Source of the DNA: Symsagittifera roscoffensis
Taxonomy: Eukaryota; Xenacoelomorpha; Acoela; Convolutidae
NCBI RefSeq assembly: GCF_963678635.1
Contig: NC_087064.1
Coordinates: forward strand, 31,472,369-31,536,368
Length of the DNA: 64,000 nucleotides
Direction: 5' to 3'
Part shown: in pieces, positions 1-12,400 of the stretch
How the letters are laid out: the number at the start of each line of letters is the position of its first letter
How positions within the stretch are numbered: the stretch's first letter is position 1
Notes under the pieces: model-generated
Database searches by the model: none
Told to the model about the DNA's origin: nothing
Seen by the model: only the letters and a program-made list of their open reading frames with translations
Position numbers and translations under genes: made by a program

Positions 1-50
1 ATGCCATTTGGGAAGTTACCGTACCCACTACGTTCATTACTCTTAAAAAC
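1..50 (+). repeat. End fragment of dispersed repeat R1
   Basis: CCACTACGTTCATTACTCTTAA at about 25-46 matches the distal end of the R1 copy at 7,700-7,725 almost base for base. The rest of this copy would lie left of the window. Confidence 0.35.
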
Positions 51-116
51 AATTCGACATGTCAGAGAGCAGTGAAAACATTTAGCAAACTTGTTTCTTA
101 ATCACGTGTAGCCAAA

Positions 117-122
117 TTTATT
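117..122 (-). promoter_or_regulatory. Candidate polyadenylation signal of the coiled-coil gene
   Basis: AATAAA on the minus strand, about 230 bp after the stop codon. Another AATAAA overlaps the stop at 348-353. No transcript evidence is available, so the site used is a guess. Confidence 0.35.
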
Positions 123-352
123 TTACAAGCACATCATCTGTACAATAACTGTAGAAAAACCACACAACAAATCAACTCTAATTTTTATAAGAAACACCAT
201 CTCTCACTTTTACAAAGTAATACTGTATTTACACACAATCTTACGTTACATATTTACATCGAACGAATTCAAACTAAGGATAGATAAAAATACAGATAGA
301 CAACAAGAGAAGAAAAAAATTCAAACAGATTTCAGTAAGCGAGTTTGTTTAT

Positions 353-482
353 TCATCGCCGGCTGCTGTTGACCCTCACAGGTGATCTCTGATTTCCTGG
401 GACTTTGTTCAGTGATGACGACGAACTATTTCTCTGAGAGTTTTTTCTGGAAATTGTGTTGTGTTCGGAAGTCAAAGATGTT
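353..482 (-). CDS. Exon E16, last coding exon with stop
   Basis: The acceptor CGATACTTTTTTAG supplies the base that completes the Arg codon from E15. 42 codons follow, Ser/Asn/Arg-rich, ending VRVNSSRR and stop TGA at 353-355. Confidence 0.82.
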
Positions 483-3400
483 CTAAAAAAGTATCGAATA
501 TTAGCTAGATTGAAATCGATGCACATTGCTTTCAATGTACTTTTGATTGCGGAAATGGTGCATATGAACCTTTCTAGCTCGAAAACAAACTTGGACGTAA
601 TTTAAAACATTGACAGTTTGTTGAAAAGTTTTTAGCAACTACCTCTTGGATGATTCCTTTTTCCTTGGAGTCGGCTGCTTTTCTTGCGAATTGTGGCCAG
701 CTGAGTCTTGGTATAAAGAGGCAGCTGAATTCTCCGGCTGAGTAAGACCCTGTTGTAGGTAATTATGGTTATTATTGCCCTGATTCTGATTAGCTGTAGA
801 CGAGAACATCAAGGGTGAGTTTGCAACTGAGGAGGAGGACATGAGAAACGCGCTGTGACTGTGGAAGCTGCTTCCTCCGTAGTCTGAGTCGGGAGTGCGC
901 TGCCGGTTCTGAAATGTCAACGTCACATCAATTTCAACATCTTCTAACAAAGTGCAGAATTAGCTCCAAATTTTGCATAGAAGTCGCAGATCATCAACAG
1001 AGCTGATTTAAATTATACGGACAAAACGAACAAAATTTGAAATTTCAAATTGTGTTTTTTTTTTCAAATTGTGTTGAAATTGAACTACAAGGGGAGGAAA
1101 ATGGCTTATAATTTCAAAAGAATTATTACGGTGCAATATTTTTTGAATTTCTTAATCAAAATTTCTCCCCAACAATGGGTCATTTCGGCTGGCTTATTTC
1201 TAATTAATCAAGAGTTACGCTGAAACCAAGATGATCTCAAAAGAAGCCTCATATGCAGCCAAACAAATATTTAGAAGAGTAAAACTTTCAAAATTTGAGT
1301 AAAGCATTTAACATTTTTGTAAAATATTGAAAAATTTTTTATAACAAAAATGAAAAATGACCTTTTTTTGGCTATGAACCAAAAATATATTCTCTTATAC
1401 AGATTTTTGGAAGTTTAACCCCTCTACAGCTTTTTGGGCTGGGTACGAGGCTTCTTTTTAACAGAGGCGAAGCTGCATTTCGCAAACACTAGCGAGAACA
1501 CGACAAAAAGCACCTCTATAAAGTGCAATAAGAAAAAGTAGAAATAAGCCTCAAATTAGTAAAAATTCGACTATGTCTGTGATTCATTTGCAATCTAGAG
1601 ATTATGAGTCTCAAGCACTTACCACTCAGCCACAGAAAAAAATTAATCACAAAAACTAGCCACATATAAAGGCAGAGAAAAGATGCTAAGAAATTTCCAA
1701 TCCTACAGATCGTGATTATAGCAAAAACGCCACCACCAAATAAGTGAACACTTTTATTTGCAAGTTAGGTCCGTGAAAATACACTAAGGCTCGTAAGTGA
1801 AAACATAACTTTTAATCTATCAACTTGGTAGTTTCAGTGTAATTCTTGATTAAATAGAAAAAGCCAAAATTACTTAAATTTGAATTAAATTTTGATTGCA
1901 AATTCCGCAGAACAAATTGCACCATAATAATTCAGGTGGAATTTTAAGCAAATTTTGTTCATTTCACTTTTTGTCTAACTTAACCCAGTTTGAGAAAAAC
2001 GGGCTTGAAATTATAAATATTTTTCGTTGTGTCATGTTAATTAAAATCAGGGATTTATGTTCTCATAAGTTATACTCATCAAGGACAGAAAAAAAATTCA
2101 TAGGTTTCCACTGAAAAATGATAGAAATTGAGCTTATTGGAAGTAAAGCGATACGAACAATGAAACCCTGATTTCACGGAGTTGAAAAATACACCTGAAG
2201 TAAGTCAGCAAGTCAATGCAAAATCACTTTCATTTAAAAAAAATGGTGAAAAAAATCAAAAAGAAAACACAGCCAACAAACAGTTAGAAAAAAGTCATGA
2301 ACGCGAGGAAAAATTTTCTTTGATAAAATGACCCAATTTCATAAAACTGGATCAATAGCTAAACATTTTATTCCGCGGAAAATCTGAGCATTAAAATCCA
2401 CTTTCGATAACTAGAAGTCGATCAAGTTTTTCATGATTTTTACACTTTTGCTGTTCAATAGTGGAGCTTGCCTTTCTTTTAACAAAGAAAAAGAACTGAA
2501 TTTGAAAATAAATCAAAAGTAAAACCGCGAGATTTTAAAATTGAGCGTGAACAATATTTCAGACTTTTTCCTTAAAAAATCAAGATCATTACGCTCATGA
2601 CGAACATCAGTTTAAATGATAATAAGCGATCATCAGTTTAGATCAAAAGTTTTTTAGCACCTAGTCCTGCTCAAGGCAGGACCATCCAGGGGAGGGTGAT
2701 GTCTTCCATTTCACCGCAGTCGGTCCTACCTTGAGGTACGGATGACACTGGGACCCCTCCAACCGTAAAAAAAAGTTTTCATGAATGCTCAGACCAATCT
2801 AGGAGCTGAGAAAAACGCATGCTGGTCAATTCCTATGCAAACTTATAGTCTGATTCAAATAAAGATTATTCGAATGTCACTTCCTTAACAGTTCTTTTCA
2901 CAACTCCGTGCCAAGTTTCTAAATATTTGCTCCAGGTAGAGCTATTTGAGGTAATGTTGCCCGTAGCCCGCCACAATGATATACCAAGACATAGCTCTCA
3001 AGTGCTTCCTGTTTTATGCCAGGTTTTTGCACCGTTCGAACCACTTACTCTCCCATGTCTTGATCGTAATTTTGGGCGACTTCACATGAGTTTTAATTTC
3101 ATCGCGGACTATTTTGCGCACCGACGTTCCGCTGCCACCTGGGGGTCGTCTCCAGGCGTCTCCTACTTCAAATTCTAGGGCAGCATTCGGGACCTGCGAG
3201 GGGTCCAAGCGACGAACATGACCGAGCCATCTCAGCCTTCTGAGGTGTATGGTCAATGCTTATATTTTATCTAGTTTTGCTTTACGTTTTATCCAGTCTG
3301 ATGTTGGTAGGTCGTATCCGTTGTGAAAAATTTTTGGCAACTACCTACTTTCAAAGCCATCCACTCGTTTGATGTAAGATTCTTTGATGAGCCAAGTTTC

Positions 3401-6400
3401 GGCTCCAGAAAGCAAAACACTCATGCAGCAGGCTTTGTAGATTTTGGATTTAGTGCTTTCGATAATTTTCCCTTGATTCTAAATACGCTTTAGATTGTTA
3501 AAACCACCGGCTGCCTTTTCCATCCGCGTTTTGACCTGTTTTGATATATCGCCATTCAGTTGGATTTTTTCCCCAAATAAGTAAAGCCTAATACTCTTTC
3601 TATTTTTTTGGTTGTTGACTGTAAATTTCTGGACAACGCTGTGAGAGCAGAACTTGGTCTTGTCAACATTTGTTTCGAGTCCAACGTACGCTGCGTTTTC
3701 AGCCACTCGATCAAGGAGCCTCTGTGCATCTTCCGGGTTATCGTCGAGCAGGCAGATGTCATCTGCAAAATCTAGATCCGCAATAGCCATATCGTCTAGT
3801 GCGATTCATAGATTCTCCTTCGAGGGCTCTGGATATTGCCCAGTCGATAGTCAGATTAAAAAGAAAGGGTGCCAAGATTGACCATTCTCTGACACCACTG
3901 AGAATACCAAAAACTTCTTGAAATGCTATTATAGACTCAATTGACTGTAAGTTTCAATGTACATAGACTTCATAAGATTTATTAGACTATCTGCCAGACC
4001 AAGGTTACGGCAAATTTTCCAGATACACTCACTATCTACACTATCGAACGCTGCTTTATATGCTCGCTGAAATGAGTCAGTTAAGAGCAGCACTTGCATA
4101 CCTGTTTTGAATTGGAAAATGTCGCGGAAGATTGTAGTTGTTTGCCATTGGAGTGAAAGCCACTGCTGTAGCTTGGATGCATGGGTGGCTTTGTGGAAAC
4201 TAACAACTCCTGCTTCAGAGCAGCGATATTCTCCTTCTGAGTTCGAATCTGATTGGACTGGTTGTGCAGGTGTGTCGTCAGATGACCCAGAGTGTCACCA
4301 AAGTTCAATACCAACTCCTGCAACAAACACGTCCATTAGTAAACTTTTCAGAACCTCAGGATATAAATTATACTAAGTTTTACAAAATTCACTTACATGA
4401 CATATTTTGAGTTCGTTACTGTATTTGGTGTTTCCAGAGAGTACTTCGTCCAACTAAAATATACGTCATTCTTAGAACTGCCATTAGTGCAGGTTCGCAT
4501 ATTCAGAAGAATCCACAATCAAATTGCTGTAGGTCCGGTTCGATTTTAGACTGAAAACTAAGATAACCAGGCAATGATATGTAGTTTTCAGTCTAATGTT
4601 GCATAAAAAACAGACACTCATTTTTTGATTAAGAGTATGTATTTACAGCCATATGTAGTTTTTCTGATTTTTTCTTAGTTGCTAGTGCCGGGGCGGATCT
4701 AGGATTTTCTCGGGGGGGGGGGGGGGGGGGGTGTTGGATTTTCAAAAAAATTTGCGAAATTTTTGTCGACCTTTTTTTAGGTCGACCAAATAGATTTTTC
4801 GAGCTCTCCCAAAGCACTGTTTTGGCCAAAATTTCTGCGCCGCAGGCAAAATTTTGAAAAAACAGCCCAAAAAGGCGTTTTAGGCTTTTTTTGGGAAAGT
4901 TTGACCAAAAAATCGCGTTTTTTCGGCGCGCGCTTCCCCCAATAAATTAGTATATATTGGCGCCAAAGGCGCCTTTAGAAAAACTTAAGGGTCCATCACC
5001 GAAAAGTGAATATTGAAGAGTAGTACAAAGGGGGGACCCGTTGGGTCGGCAGGGGTTCGAATCCCTGAGGGGGGGGGGGAGCGTGCACCCCCCGCCCTCC
5101 TCCCCTAAGTCCGCCCCTGTACTAGTGTTTCCCTGACTTCGCGCCAGAAGTAATTTTGGATTTCAGCTACTGAAAGACTTTTGTTCTTATAAATAAAACT
5201 CAACTTCCTATAAACACACATAGTCAACATACGTGCGGTAGCGTGAGAGTGTTTAGGGTGGATGGGGAGTATATGAGTTGGTTCTTGAAACCCTCTACTG
5301 ACTCATTCACAGCCTTCACATAACACGACACCATGTCTCCATCTCTAACTGCACACCGCGCATTGATGTCCGCGCTAGTCATCGACTGCTGTAGCCTGAA
5401 CGGAGTGAAAGTTTATGTTAAGCGCGAAACATTTAATTGACTCTTAGAAGATATCTGTTCACAGAAGATACGAAAAGTCGGATATCCGAGGCCCACCATG
5501 ATCCGTGCTCGCTGCTTGAGGTCGAGGCAACATTACCCAGCCAAGAAAAATGGCCAAAAAATTGCATGTAATTCTTAAGCAGGGGCGCAACACCGGTTAT
5601 CCTTGAAAAACTGAACCGCTCGTATGTTGGTCCTTTCCCATGTGGATGAATCATTTAAATTTGGAGCTGCTACGAGTTAACTATGATTTACACCATCTGA
5701 TTGAAAGATGGAATTTTTGAGAACAATGTTTATTTATTTGTTTGTTACTTTAATGTTAAAAAATATTTCAATTCTTGCGTATTTGGTCTTTGCCTCAAGA
5801 AGGGCAGACACTGACCTTGATTTTTCCAGTTGCAGTTCCTCCATTTTGCGACTCAACCCTCTGATCTCGTGAGTCTTCTTGCTCAGCTCCAATTTCACCT
5901 CACACAATTCACGTGCAGACTCGGCCAGTGATATCTCGCGTGAGCTTTCGTCCTTGTGCTTTGACTCCAACTGTCTGCCCATGTTCAGCAGATGTTCGCC
6001 TTGCTCTTTAAGAAGGTCCTCTGCCTGTTTCTCTCGAAGCAGTGCACTGTCCAGTTCTCCACAAACTTTGTTGTACTTGTCTCTGTTCACCATTGAATCG
6101 CTCTAGAGAATATTTTGAAATCAGCAATTTCATTTAGGTCAGATCACGATGCTGTTTAACTCTTTAGGATGAAGCGATGGTATGTAAATATCTAATAACT
6201 ACGAGCATGTTTTCATATACTTTCTGGGCTGATATATATTGCTTTATCAATGATTTTTTTCAGGTGCATCATTTGAAAGAGATAATTTTAGAGACCGGCT
6301 GTGACTGCGTGAAATTTCAGGCGGTTTTAGGACTAATGCAACATGGAAAAAAATGGTGGTAACCTATTTTTTACGTCTCTTCGGTATGAAAACAAAGACG

Positions 6401-9400
6401 CAAATGATCACAAATGTCGTCAACCAAACTGATTTTCTGAATGCCTCCAAAAAACAGCCGACTGTATTTTTGCAAACTTTCAACTTTATGGTTGACGAAG
6501 GATGAATTCGCTTAAAGAAGTGTAAATGTTTCAAAATTTTGAGCGAAAAAATTCTGAAAACCAAAAATCGAAAACAAAACACTGATTGCACCCATTTTAG
6601 TTTTACCACAAAAAGTATCAGTTTTTACTATTAGTTTTATTTTATCTTCATAATCTACAGCTTCACTGACCTGTGCCTTGAGCGTATCTAGTTTCTTTTG
6701 CAGTATATCCGCTCTGTCTCTGACTGAGGCAAGGTGTCCATTCTCTGACCTCAGATTCGCCATTTCCCTCTCCACTCTTGCCCTGTCTTCCTCCAGACAT
6801 GAAATGCGCTCACACAATTCTATCATTTTAGTCTGTACTGCAGAGAGGTTGTGCTGAAATGGGATAGATTATTTTAAGCACTTCCACAAGTTTAGTATAC
6901 CTTTCAGATATTTTCATTTTAGGCGGCGTCAAAGACAGGTTTACAAACAACTAAGTATATTAGGAAGTTCAATTATAATAGTACAAATTATATGCCGCAA
7001 GAATTAACAAAGAAATGAAGTTGAAATTCGCATAACCAAGCAAAAACACAACAAATCACTAATGACAGCGTTACCACTGATTTGAATATTTTTCGTCTTG
7101 TAAAAAATCATCTGTCATTATCCTGTTTAAATTCCACATAAATTCTGCGATGAATCTGAAAAAGGGTGAGCTACTAAAAAGGACCCACTTGCGTAATTAA
7201 GGACGACCTTCTTGTAAAGAAATGGTTTTGGAACTTCGAACATAACCAACAGACAGGTGGAAAAGAGTGATGAACGCAAGTAAACAAAAAAAAAACTTAC
7301 TTGTTTGGAAAATTTCATCTTTCGAATTTTAAAAAATATATATGCAGAATTATATTCTTTGAATATATATTCTTTGAATTTCAAGAAAAATGTATCGATA
7401 AAATTAACCCTCCAAAAAACACGGGGTGATAAGCTTGGGAACCAAAAAAAATAACCAATTTGAGAAAACTGGATCAAAAGGTAAATTTTTAATTCCGCTG
7501 GGAAATCTGAGCATTAAAACCCACTTTCGAAACTAGAAGTCGATCATACTTTTCATTATCTTTACACTTTTGCTGTTCGATGTTTGACTTCCTTCAAACA
7601 ATAAAAATGAGCTCAACTTGACGGAAACATCTAAATTGAGCGTGAACAAACTAAGACTTCTTCCTGAAGAAAAAAATCATCATGAACTATATAAGAGCCT
7701 CCACTACGTTCATTTCTCTTAATGAAATTTCAAGGGCCAATGAGCAACTGCAATAATTTCAAATTGCTTGCACTGCTGTAGGACTTTCTAATCTCATGCT
7801 TACCTGCACAGGGACATACACTGCCCGCTGAGCTGGGGTCATTTTCAGCATAGTCGAATGCAGTCCTTTCAACAGTCTCTGCGCCAGTGACGATCGCTCT
7901 CGTACTAGAGAAGCCGAAATTTCCGCCAGCGGCGAGCAAGTTTCGAAGTGCTGGGACAATCTCGAAACTAACTGAACAAAACAGTTTCTGGTCTGGGTCA
8001 GGATTCCCTTCAACTGTTTCTGACTCCCATCTGAGTCGACTGAATTTGTCTGAACGAAGGTCAAAAGGTCATTGAGTGATGTTACCACTTTGTAGGGGAA
8101 TCCATTGTCCGTGAGCCAATTTATCATAGAGACTTGGTGAGACTGGATTTTCTCTTTGGGCTCACGAAGAACCACAGTTGGCTGATTTGATTTTCGCGAT
8201 TTCATCCCTAAGAAGCGAATGAGGTTAATTGTAAAAAATACGTCAATTACTCGTCATGAAAATTTTGAAAGCAAGTATATGCTAAACATAACCAGCAGAC
8301 AATTGGAAAAAAAGTCAATTAACGCGTCGTTTATTCATCTTGAATTAAAAAGAAAAAATACTGACTGGTTTTTCTCAGAAATTCGAATAATCTTAACTTT
8401 CGAATTTCCGAGAAAAAACGGATGGCCTTAAATCTCTTTGAATTTCTAGAACAATTTTTGTTAGACACTTTTTTAATAAAAATACCCCAATTTGAGAAGT
8501 CTGATAATCAAATCCTTTTTTCGAAGTTAGAATTCGATCACGTTTTTCGTGACCTATACAATTTCGCTATTCGATAGTGGAGTTTGCTTTCCTTTTAACA
8601 AAGGAAATGAGCTAAACTTGAAAAGAAATCAATAATCAAACCACTAAAACTCATGTTTGAAGGTGAACAAACTTAAAACAAAGTTTCTAGAAAAAAAAAA
8701 TCATCACGACCTATCGTAACTGTTATTTAATTATACCGCAGTAGAAGAAATGGCGCTTACCTTTTTTATTTTTCTTCAAATTCCCCGAAAACTCACTCGA
8801 TTCTATATTGTTTCCATTCGAGTGACTGGACGCCCCTTGTCCAATATAAACACTGAGCCTACAATTGGGACCTCCGACTAGGTGATCATCCACTGTGAAA
8901 CAGAGAGAAGAATCGTTTGCTATTCGTATGAGCCGGTTCGCAGCCAGAACAGCTATCACGCATCTTCTGAACTTCAACACGGGTGGCAAACGACGCTTAC
9001 TTGAGAGGTCTCGCTGTGGTGGAATAGTATCTAAGCAATCAAATCCAATATATTTTTAGTTAACCAGCCAGAGGCCTAAAGCGGAGGTTAATTAATTAAG
9101 GTAACTAAGCTATGGCTATCTTACAGGAGCTCTCCTTGTAAAATGCGGCGCATGTGCAATTTGAACCCGCAATCATATGATTGCTGGGCACCATCAGGGC
9201 TCTTTTTTCTTCCTTCCTTCCTTCCTCCATCCCCCCTCACAAGCATCATATTTCTGGCGTAACGAGTGGTTTTACAAGGGTAACTACGAAAAAAAAAATG
9301 CTTGCTAAGGTCTAACTAACCCGCATGCCAGTTTTTGTCACAATTGGACGGTGTGAGCAGAAAAATTACTGATAAAAATTGGCAGGTGGGGGAAAACGAA

Positions 9401-12400
9401 AAATAGCCACCATGACCACCGATGCACCACAACGCCATCGAACCAGACAAACAAGATGATCATTTGCAAGTTAGTAGTACCCATTTACATGGACGTATGT
9501 CTTTCGGCGTCGGGAAAGGAAGAGATCTGACTGGTACCTCAACATTATAATCTTACGTAACAACTTCTTGAGCCAGAAATAGAGACATCAAACAAAACAA
9601 ACCGCGGATCGTTTTCAGTCATTGATTTCAACAAAAATCGAAAATAGCCGACAGATAGTTGGAAAAGAGTCAATGAACGCAAGTGTTAATGATAATTAAC
9701 AATCATATTATTCAGGTCGACTTGTGACTTCTTGATAACTTAAATAAAAATGTGAACACTCTTTAACATTTGACTGTAAGATAAAGTTGGGAACTAAGTA
9801 TGAGAAACCATGCAATTGAAAGCTCAAAAGACTACTGGTTCGGCAACCATTATCATGGCGACCAAAATCTTCTGATGTGCACAATGCTTCCCGCTTGACA
9901 AGGGATCTGGACGCCTCTACCAGTACTCCACATCAATTTCATCCAGGTTTTCAAAAGGGATCAGGACCAGGCAAGATCTTTCCAAAACTTGTACTAGCCT
10001 TCATACAGTATGCATACAACAAAAACAATTAGTTAAGGCTGCGTTTCATCGTTGTATTGGTTGCAAATACGAGTTTGATTTGATATTGTACTCAAAAATG
10101 TGAGTGAGACAATTTTTACTCAAAGGACCGAAGCCAGTTTTTTTGTCTCAAAAGTAGTGATATATAAAAATGTTCATAAATGGCGATTTCATATTTTGCT
10201 TTATCATTTCATACGTCATACAGTTTTATTTCATACGTCAGAATGCTTTTCATCAAAGTTTTTAAATACGTTCTTTGCTGCACTAATTTAAAATACTGAA
10301 AAACTCCTCGGGGAAACAACGATAGATTTTGAATAAAAAAAACGTTTTTTTTTTTTGCATTTTTAAGCTTTGTGTTCCTGACCCAACATTAAATTAGATT
10401 TCTTTATAAAAAAAGCGCTGTAGAGTTCAAAACTCATCTAAATATAAACAAAAACAAGGTTGTTAAAAGTTCTTTAAAGTTTCAAAAAAGGAATAGAAAT
10501 AAACAGTACGCGTATTAAGGTTTCTTAATCAATTTAATAAAGTTTTCAAAGTCAGTTGAATTTTTCTATTGGCTTCATAAAAGTTTCCATTTACACACAA
10601 ACACACACACACAAAGTTGCTATCGAATTCAAAATTTGAAGTTTAATTGCTTTAACTCATATAGACTAATAAAACTTTTTTGGGCAATATCACGCACGAT
10701 AATTTTATATAAGAAACGCGGGCTGTCGTCAGGAACGGTGCGATGCTACGGCATCCTACGACGAAGACTACAACTATTTACAACATCCACTTCAACAAGA
10801 TGTTTTTCAATTTATCGGAGCTTTTTTTATCCTACAAATTTATTTCAAAGCTTGTTTCGAGCTTTACGCTGGTCGCCTTCCAGCCTTACTAGTTTGTTTG
10901 TCAGATCAAACGTACGTCTTCACAGTTGGTTCCGCCCAGCTTTTGTCTCGCTCGCTAGTCAGTCTAGCTTTTCTCGTTGTCTCGACAGAGCGAACCTTTC
11001 TCCTTAAAGTTGGGCAAACCCAGCTTCTTCGTCCCTTCGCTAGTAGTCCCTAGCATTTTCCGTTTGTCCGTATGGGCAAACTTTTTTTTTCTGAAAGTTG
11101 GTTCCGCCCAGCTTTTGTCTCGCTTGCTAGCCGTCTCTAGCTTTTCTCGTTTGCTCGACATAGCAAACCTTTCTAATTAAAGTTGGTTAAACCCAGCTTC
11201 TTCGTCCCTTCGCTAGTATATCTAGCATTTTTTTGTTTGTCCGGCAGAACAAACCGTTCTCCTTAAAGTTGGGTAAACCCAACTTCCCCGTCGCTTCGCT
11301 AGTGTATCTAGCATTTTTAAGTTTGCTCGTCAGATTAAACTCTTTCAAAGTTGGGTAAACCCAGCTCCTTCCCCGCTTCGCTAGTTGTCCCTAACTTTTA
11401 CCGTTTGCTCGTCAGAGCAAACTTTGCTTCTCAACAGCACTCGTGCTTGTGTCTTTCACAGCAAAGCTCTTTTCAAAAGAACTAGTCGCCACTGGTTTTC
11501 CCTTGCTTGCCCTAGGACACTACTTGACTAGTTCTTACTAGTCTTTTATCCCTTTATCTACTTTGTTTTGTTGGTCGGCTACGCAATGGCTCCCAAAGTT
11601 ACCAAACTTATGAACCAATGGCACTGTCGATATCGTTCATTAGAAGAACTTGAACATCAACTGACATCCGAAATTGCTTCGACGATGTTAAGCTTTCCCT
11701 CGCGGAATTTGTTACTCTGCTAACAGAAATTGAAAGTTATGCTGATGAATTAGCTTCCTTTTTTTCTGACGAAGTCAACGACTGTTTAGAACGAACTTCT
11801 ACATTGCGCAATAGAAAATGCAAAGCAATTAAGCAAGTGAAAAAGTACAAGAAGACTTGAATCGGAGACGATACATCATTCAATATTAGCTTAGTTGCTC
11901 CAGCTGAAAACAACCCCATAGCTTCTTTTGCACCAGTGTGTAGTTCCAACGTAACTCAGTTGCAACAGCAACAATAGCCGCGAGCCGGTGTTCATTCACA
12001 ACTGAAACAACCATTGTCGGAATGTCTCGTAACGAACAGAGGTACTCCATTTTGGACCAACGTCCATCAAATCGCGTGACATTTCAAGATTGCAACTCTT
12101 CTGTAGATGAGAACCTACTTAGAACTCCACACGATTCAAGCATCTTTCTCAGCTCTCCTTATGGAACAGAGGCTCCAATAACAAAAGAGATGACGCGAGA
12201 TTTTAACCATTTCATTAGAACATCCACTGAGGCTCCACAACAAATTGAAGGCTTGTATAGCTCAAGCTTGAACAACATTCCTTACTCCAATTCTGCATCC
12301 CAGAACTATGGATTTTTTCAAGGTCAGACTCAAACCTTCGACAGGCCGTTACCAACCGCTACAACTAGTAACCTTCTTCGGTCAGGCACACGATATGGTC

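Noticed and set aside
3654-3881. Plus-strand frame of 75 codons
   Set aside because: Shadow of the LINE reverse transcriptase read on the minus strand.
5388-5391. Alternative acceptor for exon E12 at 5,389
   Set aside because: Breaks phase with exon E11; the acceptor at 5,396 fits.
8205-8207. ATG at 8,205 as start of a separate gene
   Set aside because: A good acceptor lies directly before it and exon E8 ends in the exact phase needed, so it is an internal Met.
9013-9016. Alternative acceptor for exon E8 at 9,014
   Set aside because: It would leave the exon out of phase with exon E7; the acceptor at 9,031 fits.
10636-11180. Open frames of 65-123 codons in the BEL leader
   Set aside because: They fall within the tandem repeat and leader, resemble no retroelement protein and overlap on both strands.
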